Below, piece by piece: positions 8,275-14,833 of a stretch of DNA of 23,458 nt. Each line of letters starts with the position of its first letter. Positions within the stretch are counted from its first letter, which is position 1. The notes under the pieces were generated by a model. The model saw only the letters and a program-made list of their open reading frames with translations. It searched no databases and was not told the DNA's origin. The stretch is from contig DAIUEJ010000040.1 in NCBI GenBank assembly GCA_036845225.1, forward strand, positions 1 through 23,458, written 5' to 3'. Position numbers and translations under genes: made by a program. This stretch comes from FEN-680 sp036845225. Lineage in GTDB: Bacteria > Actinomycetota > Geothermincolia > Fen-727 > Anoxymicrobiaceae.

Positions 8275-8487
8275 TCGAACCTCTGAGCTTTGTCTTTCTC
8301 TCCAGGGTATTCTCCAAGAAATGCAAGCACCTGCACGCACCCCGTGGTGGCCGGGTGCCATCGATACAGTGTCTTGCCGCTCCACCCCATAGTATCGGCA
8401 ATTGAACGCGATAAGGAAAAGGGTCGCCGTTACTTGAATATTAATAGTATAGGGAAACGAGCGTCGCGCGCGAAGCACGGACATCTG

Positions 8488-10227
8488 ATGAGAGATAAGG
8501 AAAAAAAGACAAAGCGGCGCGGGCGCCACGCGGAAGGCGCCGCAGAGGAAGCCGGATATCAGCAGGTCGCTCCTGGCGCGCGACCACCGGACCTCGCCGG
8601 GCGGCAGGTCTATCCTCCCACGGCCGAACAACAGTACGCGCCGGTCGAAGCGCCGCAGCAATACGCAGCCCCACAGGCTCCGGGACAGGCGCAGCCGCCA
8701 GTGCAGCCGGTTGAGCCACAGCCGCCGGTCCCTCACCCGCCTCCGACCGTTGTTTCGCAGGAACCGTACGGGGTGCAGCCACCCGCGCAGCCGGTTGAGC
8801 CGGCGCCGCAACCCGTTGTCCAACCGCCGCCTCTCGTCCAGCAGGCGCCGCCCCAACCACCTGTGCCGGAAGGGCCTCCCGCCGGCGAAGCCGCGCCGAC
8901 TTCGATCGAACCCCCGGCTCAGCCTGAGGCGCCACCGGCTGCGCCAGCCCAACAGCAGGAGGCTCCGGGGTTCTTTCCTCCAGGAACCCAGGCGGCTCCC
9001 GGATACTTCATGCCGCCGCCATGGTATCCGCCGCCCTACACGATGCCACCCCCTTACTTTGGATATCCCGGGCCGGGCCAGACCGGCCCGATGCCCGTTG
9101 TCCCCGGCCAGCCGCCACTGCCTCCGGAGAGCCCACCGCTTCCCCCGGCGGCCTCCCGGATCCCACCGCCGGGACCGTTCGGGCCAGGGGGCCCGATGAC
9201 GCCGCCGGGCTTTCCCGTCGGCATGTACCCGCCCATGGGCCCGGCGCCTCTCGACATGATGTCTCTCGAGGAGCCCGAGTTCGAATCGCTTACTCGTGGT
9301 GAGACAAGCCACTGGCGTGTCGACCTCAAGTGGATATTCGGGGTCATCACCTCGTTCTTCATATTGCTCGCGCTCATCTCGGCGGGACTATACCAGGTGA
9401 CCGGTCCGGGCGCCGCGAAGCAAGTGATGGTGCCGATCATCGAGAACGCGACGCAGGTCAAGCAGCTCGTCAAAGGAAACTACCAGGAGCTTCGGAGCAA
9501 GGCTCGCAAGAGCCGCGGCGCCAGCATCTATATCCCGGACATAGGCATCACCATCACCCTCAAGGGCGACGTCATCGCCTCGCTTTCGGCGGATGACCTG
9601 GCGGACCGGGTGATCGCCGAGGCGGAGAAGCAGATCTACGCTCAAGGATACAAAGAGAGCCTTCCGATGAAGGCAGCGCTCGGCGCGGGCGAGGAGAGGG
9701 CAAAGGCCGTCTGTGTCACGATCCTGAGTGAGATGAACCGCAAGATCCACAACGACTTGCTGTGGCCGATAATAATCTTCGGTGTCCTGGCCCTCGCCTT
9801 CGGGATACTGTTCATCGTCTTCTGCCGCGGGTGGGGAAAGGTTGCAGGCGCGGGTATAGCCTTCATCATGAGCGCCCTTCCGGCATCGCTGATGCTGCGC
9901 ATCGGACACCAGTTTGTATGGAAGGCGGGCGCGGCGGGAACTTACAGGCCTGCGGCGAACCAGGCGCTTCGCACGATCAGCTCTCTTGTCATCGCTTATT
10001 TCGACATCGCGCTCGCGTTCGGCGCGCTGGTACTCCTGGTGGGCGTGATAGGCGCGGTCATCGCGCGCAAGTCACGCGAGCGCGTCCCGCCCTTCACGGA
10101 GTTGAAGCAGCCAGCCTCGCTTCTTGCAGCGCCGATGCCCCCCGAGACCGGAGGCCAGGAACAAACCCCTGTCGATGCGCAGAGCATGCCGCAGGACACT
10201 GGCTCGTTCTTCCTCGACCAGGAGTGA
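8488..10227 (+). CDS. Proline/glutamine-rich multi-pass membrane protein, function unknown
   Basis: I do not recognise the family. From ATG 8488 the product is 579 residues. Residues 1-20 are strongly basic (RDKEKKTKRRGRH). Residues about 30-255 are a disordered stretch dominated by Pro, Gln, Ala and later Pro/Gly/Tyr (MPPPWYPPPYTMPPPYFGYP). TM segments follow at about 282-304, 424-446, 451-470 and 500-526. Residues 305-423 between TM1 and TM2 form a folded, probably extracytoplasmic domain (ASIYIPDIGITITLKGDV, a helix and KAVCVTILSEMN). Such a cytoplasmic Pro-rich arm before TM segments is common in actinobacterial envelope proteins, but no specific role follows. The start is chosen because upstream residues look like non-coding translation; the ribosome site is poor. 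It is divergent from the histidine kinase, so sensing or co-regulation is possible but unproven. Confidence 0.78.
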   Translation: MRDKEKKTKRRGRHAEGAAEEAGYQQVAPGARPPDLAGRQVYPPTAEQQYAPVEAPQQYAAPQAPGQAQPPVQPVEPQPPVPHPPPTVVSQEPYGVQPPAQPVEPAPQPVVQPPPLVQQAPPQPPVPEGPPAGEAAPTSIEPPAQPEAPPAAPAQQQEAPGFFPPGTQAAPGYFMPPPWYPPPYTMPPPYFGYPGPGQTGPMPVVPGQPPLPPESPPLPPAASRIPPPGPFGPGGPMTPPGFPVGMYPPMGPAPLDMMSLEEPEFESLTRGETSHWRVDLKWIFGVITSFFILLALISAGLYQVTGPGAAKQVMVPIIENATQVKQLVKGNYQELRSKARKSRGASIYIPDIGITITLKGDVIASLSADDLADRVIAEAEKQIYAQGYKESLPMKAALGAGEERAKAVCVTILSEMNRKIHNDLLWPIIIFGVLALAFGILFIVFCRGWGKVAGAGIAFIMSALPASLMLRIGHQFVWKAGAAGTYRPAANQALRTISSLVIAYFDIALAFGALVLLVGVIGAVIARKSRERVPPFTELKQPASLLAAPMPPETGGQEQTPVDAQSMPQDTGSFFLDQE

Positions 10228-10260
10228 GTGTAAAACCGGTGCCAGGCACTTTCTTTACAC
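10228..10260. repeat. Short palindromic element, GTGTAAA...TTTACAC with GTGCCAGGCAC core
   Basis: Outer arms GTGTAAA (10228-10234) and TTTACAC (10254-10260) enclose a second perfect dyad, GTGCC-A-GGCAC (10239-10249). The core resembles half of the GGGG(T/A)CAGGCACC palindromes elsewhere in the window. A degenerate stretch sharing the CACTTT(T)CTTTACAC end lies at 19904-19919, after pheA. Confidence 0.6.
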
Positions 10261-10268
10261 CGAAAATG

Positions 10269-10300
10269 AAAAACCCGTGACCGAAAGGCCACGGGTTTAA
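10269..10300. terminator. Terminator for the phasin-like operon (minus strand)
   Basis: Arms AAACCCGTG (10271-10279) and CACGGGTTT (10290-10298) form a 9-bp stem with a small inner CC-GAAA-GG stem. Read on the minus strand the hairpin is followed by a T-rich run (TTTTTCATTTT). It may also stop plus-strand transcription of the proline-rich gene. Confidence 0.75.
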
Positions 10301-10316
10301 CTCACGAAATGTAATC

Positions 10317-10772
10317 CTACGCTTTCTTGGCCGCCTTCTTCTTTGCGGGAGCCTTCTTCTTTGCAGGCTTCTTGGCCGCCTTCTTCTTTGCGGGAGCCTT
10401 CTTCTTTGCAGCGGCCTTCTTCTTGGCCGGAGTCTTCTTCTTCGCGGGGCCGAGCTTCTTCTCGAGGCTCGCGAGCCGCGTCTCGACTGCCTTGATGTCG
10501 GCCTTGGTCACTATGCCGAGCGAGTCGAGCGTGTCCTTCACAACCTTGCCCACCGCGTCTACGAGCTCTGCGCTCTCTTTCTTGCCCTTCTTCACCAGGT
10601 CCTGGATGGTGGCTTCCAGCTTCCTGTCCTGGGCCGAATCCTTGACCTTGGCCTTGCCGCCCTCAGCCAGCTCCTTCCCCTTCGCTATCATGTCGTCGAC
10701 GTTGTTGATCGAGTCGTCCCTGACAGATGCGAGGGCACCGAGAAGGAGATAAGGCATGTCGTTAAGCTCCAT
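10317..10772 (-). CDS. Phasin-like protein with histone-H1-like Lys/Ala tail
   Basis: The product is 151 residues, with GAGGTG five bases before the ATG. Residues 1-105 are helical and charged, and match the pattern of the PHA-granule/phasin-like family: MPYLLLGALASVR, a DLVKKGKKE segment, then a C-terminal coiled-coil signature VTKADIKAVETRLASLEKKL. Residues about 108-151 are low-complexity, built from AKKK, PAKKK and AAKKK units, like the tails of bacterial H1-type and AlgP/PhaF proteins that bind DNA. A protein joining a phasin-type helix to a DNA-binding tail could tether granules to the nucleoid, as described for PhaF in Pseudomonas. That role here is inference, and no PHA synthase is in the window. 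It is the second gene of a two-gene unit, 45 bases after its paralogue. Confidence 0.8.
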   Translation of the reverse strand: MELNDMPYLLLGALASVRDDSINNVDDMIAKGKELAEGGKAKVKDSAQDRKLEATIQDLVKKGKKESAELVDAVGKVVKDTLDSLGIVTKADIKAVETRLASLEKKLGPAKKKTPAKKKAAAKKKAPAKKKAAKKPAKKKAPAKKKAAKKA

Positions 10773-10800
10773 GTCAGCACCTCGTTTCGTTATTGCCGCA

Positions 10801-10817
10801 ACGGGGATGCGCCCCGT
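10801..10817. other. Hairpin between the two phasin-like genes
   Basis: A perfect 6-bp stem, ACGGGG-ATGCG-CCCCGT, starts directly after the stop codon of the first gene. It has no T tract. It could tune expression of the downstream gene or stabilise the upstream message, but it may be incidental. Confidence 0.35.
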
Positions 10818-11126
10818 CTACTTGATCCGCTTTTCTATGTTCGCGAGTCGCTTGTCGAGCGCCCTGATGTCGTTCTTGGTGATAGCGCCCATGTTGTCGA
10901 GAATCCTGGTGACTTCTTTACCGATGGCGGTCAGGAGGTCTTCCCGCTCTTTTCTACCCTTGTTCACCAGGTCCCGGACCGCCTTGTCCGCCTGGGCGAT
11001 TCCCTTCGCGGACTTGCCGCCGCCGGTCTTGCCCTTCTCGACGAGGTCATCAACGGTCTTCTTGGTCTCTTCCCTTATGGTGCTCATAGCGCCAAGCAGG
11101 AGATATGGGACATCCTTTGGCTCCAC
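10818..11126 (-). CDS. Phasin-like protein, tailless paralogue
   Basis: From the GTG at 11126 the product is 102 residues and parallels its downstream neighbour almost throughout: VPYLLLGAMSTIREE against MPYLLLGALASVRDD, DLVNKGRKEREDLL against DLVKKGKKESAELV, and ITKNDIRALDKRLANIEKRIK against VTKADIKAVETRLASLEKKL. It ends just where the Lys/Ala tail begins in the other. The pair therefore looks like a tandem duplication followed by gain or loss of the tail. The fold is a phasin-like helical region ending in a coiled coil, consistent with self- or cross-association. A frame-open ATG at 11192 is rejected because it falls inside the -10 box of the promoter; the GTG has a G-rich ribosome site (GGGGGTGG). 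It is the first gene of the two-gene operon. Confidence 0.78.
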   Translation of the reverse strand: MEPKDVPYLLLGAMSTIREETKKTVDDLVEKGKTGGGKSAKGIAQADKAVRDLVNKGRKEREDLLTAIGKEVTRILDNMGAITKNDIRALDKRLANIEKRIK

Positions 11127-11191
11127 GGTTCCACCCCCCCTTCGGCCGTGCCTAAAGCAACGACAGTTCGCTGCTTGTGAGAAGTAATGCA

Positions 11192-11219
11192 ATTATAAGC
11201 GCGACTGTTATCTTGTCAA
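11192..11219 (-). promoter_or_regulatory. Consensus SigA promoter of the phasin-like operon
   Basis: On the minus strand a perfect TTGACA (11219-11214) and a perfect TATAAT (11197-11192) are separated by 16 bp. The start of transcription should be near 11185, giving a leader of about 60 nt to the GTG at 11126. This is the strongest promoter-like sequence in the window and suggests high, housekeeping-type expression. Confidence 0.85.
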
Positions 11220-11300
11220 GTTGAAGGCACCCTCTCAAAGGTTCGCAAACATCGCTTGTAGGAATTGCGGGATTGACCTCGAAACAGGTAAGCAACCAAC

Positions 11301-11329
11301 TGGAAAATGGGGCTCAGGGATGAGATAAT
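11301..11329 (+). promoter_or_regulatory. Candidate promoter of the KGG-repeat gene
   Basis: TGGAAA (11301-11306, four of six matches to the -35 consensus) and GATAAT (11324-11329, five of six to -10) are 17 bp apart. Transcription would start near 11336, about 70 nt before the chosen GTG. It is divergent from the phasin-like operon promoter, 80 bp away. Confidence 0.4.
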
Positions 11330-11391
11330 GTGCCCGCGGACAACGAGGTTCCCGGGACAGAGAAGGACGTTGGTCCAGCGCTCAAATGTAT

Positions 11392-11397
11392 GGGGGG
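11392..11397 (+). promoter_or_regulatory. Shine-Dalgarno deciding the GTG start at 11406
   Basis: A GGGGGG run lies 8 nt before GTG 11406. Nothing comparable precedes the longer in-frame ATG at 11307, which also overlaps the candidate promoter, or the internal ATG at 11421. Confidence 0.45.
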
Positions 11398-11405
11398 CGA
11401 TTGCA

Positions 11406-11594
11406 GTGGCGAAGGCGAAGATGACCCGAAGCGAGGCCGGGCGCAAGGGGGGTCAGACCACCAAGAAGAAGTACGGCTCCGAGTTCTACTCGAAGATCGG
11501 TAGCGTCGGAGGCAAGAAGGGTGGGCAGACGACCAAGAAGAGGTACGGCACCGAGTTCTATCAGAAGATAGGCCGCAAAGGTGGAATGAAATAG
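11406..11594 (+). CDS. KGG-repeat stress-protein-like small protein
   Basis: The product is 62 residues, very basic and Gly/Lys-rich. It holds two 24-residue tandem units, each KGGQTTKK(K/R)YG(S/T)EFY(S/Q)KIG followed by a glycine-rich link, and ends in RKGGMK. The KGG unit (a short (R/K)-GG turn, then a YGxEFYxKIG helix) is the hallmark of the KGG family of stress-induced proteins such as GsiB and plant Em-like proteins, which are hydrophilic and protective. Alternatively the basic charge suggests nucleic-acid contact. The GTG start is chosen over ATG 11307, whose extra N-terminus looks non-coding. It stands opposite the phasin-like/H1-tail operon, so the three form a cluster of small basic or coiled-coil proteins that may share a stationary-phase or storage role. 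That link is inference. Confidence 0.75.
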   Translation: MAKAKMTRSEAGRKGGQTTKKKYGSEFYSKIGSVGGKKGGQTTKKRYGTEFYQKIGRKGGMK

Positions 11595-11695
11595 GTCGCC
11601 ATACCAGCCGCACGCCAGCGCCCGCCATTGCAGAAAACTGAACACCGTAGATCCTACCCGAAAGGCCCGCCTCGCTGCGGGCCGGATGGTCAATT

Positions 11696-12184
11696 ATGTA
11701 TTCGAGCCTGAACGTTCATAACCGCCTGCAAGAACTCGACGTCCCTCATGAGTTGTTCAAGCTGTCCGGCCAGGCGGGGAGCCTGGAGAGGGCGGCGGCC
11801 GCGCTCGGCCTGGACCTGTGTCAGATCGCGCGCGTCGAGCTGTTCAGGGTGGACGGCGAGCCGGTGATGGTCATCGTGCCGGGCGACCGGTCGGTCGACA
11901 TCGAGAAGCTCAAGGCGCTGACAGGAGGCGAGGCGGTCGAGCCCGTACCGGCTGAGGACATACCGTCGCTGACCGGTTACCTCGCGAGCGCGCTTCCACC
12001 GGTCGGGCACAAGCTGGAGCTCCCCTCGTACATCGATTACTACACCCTGCGAGAAGATGTAGTATATACTGGCAGCGGTGAGCCCACCGCCATCCTGAAG
12101 ATAAGGTCCTACGACCTCGTCAGGGCGACAGGGGGAGAGACTGTGGACCTGGTCTCGGTCCCCGAGGAAGGGCAAGAGACATAG
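11696..12184 (+). CDS. YbaK/ProX-like aminoacyl-tRNA deacylase domain protein
   Basis: The product is 162 residues, the usual length of single-domain YbaK/EbsC proteins, which hydrolyse mischarged tRNAs such as Cys-tRNA-Pro or Ala-tRNA-Pro. Recognisable family blocks are the N-terminal helix ending LDVPHELFKLSG, VELFRVDGEPVMVIVPGDR, VDIEKLKALTG, the LTGY segment, and YIDYYTLREDVVYTGSG. Two features depart from the family. The conserved Lys of the (V/I)AKTL motif is Arg46 (QIARVELF). The Gly-Gly loop after TGY is replaced by LASALPPVG. The fold is therefore well supported but the canonical deacylase activity is uncertain; it may act on another substrate or bind tRNA without hydrolysis. The ribosome site is weak. 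A tRNA-Leu gene follows on the same strand after a hairpin. Confidence 0.82.
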   Translation: MYSSLNVHNRLQELDVPHELFKLSGQAGSLERAAAALGLDLCQIARVELFRVDGEPVMVIVPGDRSVDIEKLKALTGGEAVEPVPAEDIPSLTGYLASALPPVGHKLELPSYIDYYTLREDVVYTGSGEPTAILKIRSYDLVRATGGETVDLVSVPEEGQET

Positions 12185-12196
12185 AATAGACGCTGA

Positions 12197-12219
12197 GCGA
12201 AGGCCGCCTTCGCATCTTT
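12197..12219 (+). terminator. Probable terminator between the YbaK-like gene and tRNA-Leu
   Basis: A perfect 7-bp stem, GCGAAGG-CCG-CCTTCGC (12197-12213), is followed by ATCTTT. The T run is short, so termination may be partial. Confidence 0.45.
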
Positions 12220-12232
12220 GGGCCCGGGTCGT

Positions 12233-12319
12233 GGGCGAGTGGTGGAATTGGTAGACACGCAGGGTTCAGGGTCCTGTGCTCGCAAGGGCATGAGGGTTCG
12301 AGTCCCTCCTCGCCCACCA
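12233..12319 (+). tRNA. tRNA-Leu (anticodon CAG), reads CUG
   Basis: The 87-nt cloverleaf has acceptor GGGCGAG (12233-12239) pairing with CTCGCCC, a D arm GGTGGAATTGGTAGAC, an anticodon stem CAGGG/TCCTG around loop TTCAGGG (anticodon CAG at 12267-12269), a long variable arm (class II), and a T arm GGGTTCGAGTCCC. The terminal CCA is encoded. The long variable arm and anticodon both specify leucine. Confidence 0.96.
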
Positions 12320-12508
12320 ACTCTGACAATGAAGACAGTGGCGCTTGAAGCGCCCCCCCGGGAGACCGGCTGGACAGCCGATCGCATTCAAAGGCCTCAG
12401 TACCCGTTGGCGGTTTGCGCTTTGCCTGTTTTAGTGAGGGTGTGCGGCGGACGGGGAGCCTGGGCAGGCAAAGAGTACAGCGGCCGCACTGTTTTCAACG
12501 AGTGATTT

Positions 12509-13624
12509 ATGGCGCAGTCTTATAATTCCAGACCGAGATACACCACAGGAAAGAGGCGACGGAACGTCCGCAACAGGCGGACGGCGTCAGTCGGCCCTAC
12601 CCCTGCGCGCCGGCGCGGTCCGGCGCCGGTACTCATCATCGCGGCCGTGATCGTGCTGCTCGTCTTCTGCTGGATTTTCGGCAGGGGCTGCGGAGGCAAC
12701 CAGGAGGCCAAGGAGAACGACAAGCTGCGCGTGTACACGGGGGCCGCCAACAAGCTCATAAGTCAATCAGCGGCGGTGGGCGGCCAGTTCCAGGAGCTGC
12801 GGACCAACGTCCAGGACCTGACCCGCGCGGACGTGGCTACGAAGCTCCAGCAGATGGTCGACAGCTGCAAGCAGATCGCGCACGACGCGCCGCTCGTCCA
12901 GGTTCCTCCGAAAGCGGCCGCACTCCAGCCGATCTTGCAGATGACTCTGGATATCAGGGTCGGTGGAGTGGACGCCTACCGCGCATCCATCCTGGATGTG
13001 CTGGACAAGAAGAACACCGACACCGCGGCGACACAGATGTCGGGGGGACTGCTCGACCTGGTGGTGAGCGACCGGGCCATGCAGCGGTTCAGGGGCGGGC
13101 TGGAGGAAAAGCTCCAGCAGGCGAAGTTCGGCTTCGAGAAGGTCGCGGACTCCGTCTACATGCCTAAGGCGGACGAGGCGCTGGCCGCGGGCGTGCGCGA
13201 GTACATCAGCGGGATCTCCGGCACCGAGTCGGGCAACGCGCTGCACGGCGTCGCTACCATAGGGCTGTCGACAGCGCCGGCGAGCGTCGATAAGACCTCC
13301 TCCGGCATCGCGATCCTTCCGTACTCCAAGACGTTCACTGTCAAAGTAAGCGTTCAGAACCAGGGCAACCAGGAAGAGGACGACGTGCCTGTCGTTGTGA
13401 CCCTGGACACCGACCCCGCGGGCACTCAGCAGAAGAAGACCCAGAAGATAACCCGTCTCAAGGCGGGCGAGACGGCGACGCTGGTCTTCGAAGACCTGGT
13501 CCCGGCCACAGGCACCGAGAAAGAGAACATCATGAAGGTCATGGCGGGCCCAGTTCCCGGCGAGAAGAAGCTCGATAACAACTCGATGGAGCTCAACTTC
13601 ATCATGCGCGCCGAGACCGGCTAA
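12509..13624 (+). CDS. Single-pass membrane protein with CARDB-like C-terminus, function unknown
   Basis: The product is 371 residues. The first 38 are rich in Arg and Lys (GKRRRNVRNRRTASVG, ARRRG) and should stay in the cytoplasm. One TM helix follows at about 40-57 (PVLIIAAVIVLLVFCWIF), ending in GRGCGG. Residues 60-250 are extracytoplasmic and helical, with Gln/Lys/Asp-rich coiled-coil-like stretches (KLISQSAAVGGQFQELRTNV, GLEEKLQQAKFGFEK). Residues about 260-371 resemble a CARDB-type beta-sandwich: KTFTVKVSVQNQGNQEEDDVP, then KAGETATLVFEDL and DNNSMEL. This architecture is seen in actinobacterial envelope proteins of unknown role. No enzyme motif is visible. The ATG is the first after an in-frame stop, but it lacks a good ribosome site. 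Bases 12320-12508 before it hold only a short GGCGCT/AGCGCC hairpin without a T tract. Confidence 0.75.
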   Translation: MAQSYNSRPRYTTGKRRRNVRNRRTASVGPTPARRRGPAPVLIIAAVIVLLVFCWIFGRGCGGNQEAKENDKLRVYTGAANKLISQSAAVGGQFQELRTNVQDLTRADVATKLQQMVDSCKQIAHDAPLVQVPPKAAALQPILQMTLDIRVGGVDAYRASILDVLDKKNTDTAATQMSGGLLDLVVSDRAMQRFRGGLEEKLQQAKFGFEKVADSVYMPKADEALAAGVREYISGISGTESGNALHGVATIGLSTAPASVDKTSSGIAILPYSKTFTVKVSVQNQGNQEEDDVPVVVTLDTDPAGTQQKKTQKITRLKAGETATLVFEDLVPATGTEKENIMKVMAGPVPGEKKLDNNSMELNFIMRAETG

Positions 13625-13654
13625 ACTTTTTGGGGTCAGACCCCCAAAAGTTTA
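13621..13654. terminator. Bidirectional terminator with GGGGTCAGACCCC palindrome
   Basis: Arms CTAAACTTTT (13621-13630) and AAAAGTTTAG (13645-13654) flank the palindrome GGGGTCAGACCCC (13632-13644). The A/T arms give a T run after the GC stem on both strands. It sits exactly between the convergent membrane-protein gene and larC; its first base pair lies inside the TAA stop context of the former. Confidence 0.8.
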
Positions 13655-13657
13655 GTT

Positions 13658-14833
13658 CTACTCGAGTTGCTCCTGGGCGAGGACCTGCGCCTTGCGGAAC
13701 ACTTCCTTGATCGGGACCCCCTGCTCGCCCGCGATCTTCGCGCAGTCTGCGAACTCAGGTGAGACGCTGGTCACGTGGCCGCTCTCGCGGCCGATCTTGA
13801 CCCTGACGGCTCCCCACGGCGTGTCGACCTCTACGACCTCGCGCTCGATCGCCTTCTTCATGACCATCGAGGTGCGAAGGCCGAACGTGCTCGTCTCCTC
13901 GAGGAGTATCCGCTTGAGGTCGCTCGCGTCCGCGGGCGTGCAGAGCACGTTGATGATAGTCCCGGGCCTGGTCTTCTTCATCTGTATGGGCGTGAGCCAC
14001 ACGTCCTGCGCGCCGGCGCCGAACAGCCTCTCCATCACGTAGTCGTAGAACTCGGGGTTCATGTCGTCGATGTTTGTCGAGATGACATAGGCGAGCTGCT
14101 CCTGCTCGCCGGGGAAGTCCAGCCGCTCGCCGGTGATGACCCGCAGCAGGTTCGGCACGCCGATGTCCTTGGTGCCGGCGCCGTAGCCGATGTTGCCCAG
14201 CTTCATGGGGGGCATCGTGCCGAAGGCCCCCGCGAGGGTCTTGACCACGGCCGCCCCGGTCGGCGTGACGATCTCGGTGGGGATGCCGCGCCCGTACGTC
14301 GGCGTGTCGCCCAGTATCTCGAGCACGGCCGGCGCCGGCACCGGGATCGAGCCGTGCTGGGTCTTGATCATCCCGTGCCCCAGCGGCAGCGGCGAGGCGA
14401 AGACCTCGACGATGCCCAGCGCGTGCATCCCGTAAGCGGCCCCGACGATGTCGACGATGGAATCCACGGCGCCCACCTCGTGGAAGTGGACCTGGTCGAC
14501 CGGCTTGTTGTGTATTACCGATTCCGCGCGCGCGATGCGCATGAATATCTCCAGGCTGACAGACTTCACGGCTTCCGGCAGCGCGCTGTTCTCGATCAGG
14601 TCTTTGATGTTATTGAAGGTGCGCACCAGCACGCTCTCGGGGACCACGACGTCCACCTTGGTCCCCCGCAACCCGTAGCTCATCACCTCGCGCGACTCGA
14701 GGCGGAACTCCTCCAGGTCCAGCGAGGTGAGAGCGCCGGCCAGGTCCTCCATGTCGAGCCCGAGGTCCACGAGCGCGCCCAGCACCATGTCGCCGCTGAT
14801 GCCGCTGAAACAGTCGAAGTAAGCTACCGTCAC
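13658..14833 (-). CDS. larC: Nickel-pincer cofactor biosynthesis protein LarC (nickel insertion)
   Basis: LarC is the CTP-dependent nickel insertase that makes the last step of nickel-pincer nucleotide (NPN) synthesis, placing Ni into the dithio-pyridinium mononucleotide produced by LarB and LarE. The 391-residue product starts MTVAYFDCFSGISGDM, the family's N-terminal signature, and carries the conserved HFHEVGAVDSIVDI block, the PVPAPAVLEIL and TPTGAAVVKTLA blocks, and the C-terminal domain (ISTNIDDMNPEFYDYVMERL). In Lactiplantibacillus plantarum the gene is split and needs a programmed frameshift; here the reading frame is continuous. The GTG start overlaps the larB stop by four bases (GTGA), so translation is coupled. 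It is the last gene of the larE-larB-larC unit and ends at the bidirectional terminator. Confidence 0.95.
   Translation of the reverse strand: MTVAYFDCFSGISGDMVLGALVDLGLDMEDLAGALTSLDLEEFRLESREVMSYGLRGTKVDVVVPESVLVRTFNNIKDLIENSALPEAVKSVSLEIFMRIARAESVIHNKPVDQVHFHEVGAVDSIVDIVGAAYGMHALGIVEVFASPLPLGHGMIKTQHGSIPVPAPAVLEILGDTPTYGRGIPTEIVTPTGAAVVKTLAGAFGTMPPMKLGNIGYGAGTKDIGVPNLLRVITGERLDFPGEQEQLAYVISTNIDDMNPEFYDYVMERLFGAGAQDVWLTPIQMKKTRPGTIINVLCTPADASDLKRILLEETSTFGLRTSMVMKKAIEREVVEVDTPWGAVRVKIGRESGHVTSVSPEFADCAKIAGEQGVPIKEVFRKAQVLAQEQLE

Noticed and set aside
8275..9312. N-terminal extension of the histidine kinase frame (about 346 extra residues)
   Set aside because: The extension is antisense to the proline-rich gene and consists of Arg/Trp/Leu repeats that mirror its proline codons. 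The kinase has a natural start at 8274 with a ribosome site and TM1 straight after it.
10317..10460. Repetitive GCCTTCTTCTTTGC units considered as a CRISPR or DNA-level repeat array
   Set aside because: The repetition follows the AKKK/PAKKK codons of the protein tail, with irregular period and no spacers. No CRISPR array is present anywhere in the window.
10327..10752. Plus-strand frame encoding a hydrophobic AAFFFAGAFFFAG repeat protein
   Set aside because: It is the complement of the AKKK-type tail of the phasin-like protein. The hydrophobic repeats are a mirror of lysine codons, not a membrane protein.
11664..11683. GGCCCGC/GCGGGCC hairpin upstream of the YbaK-like gene as a terminator or riboswitch
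   Set aside because: A perfect 7-bp stem but no T tract, and too little conserved structure around it to be a known riboswitch. It may be a weak hairpin only.
12109..12387. Minus-strand open frames (GEEGLEPSCPCEHRTLNPAC and overlapping frames) across the tRNA-Leu gene
   Set aside because: This is the antisense translation of a tRNA-Leu, a well-known source of spurious proteins. The region is explained by the tRNA.
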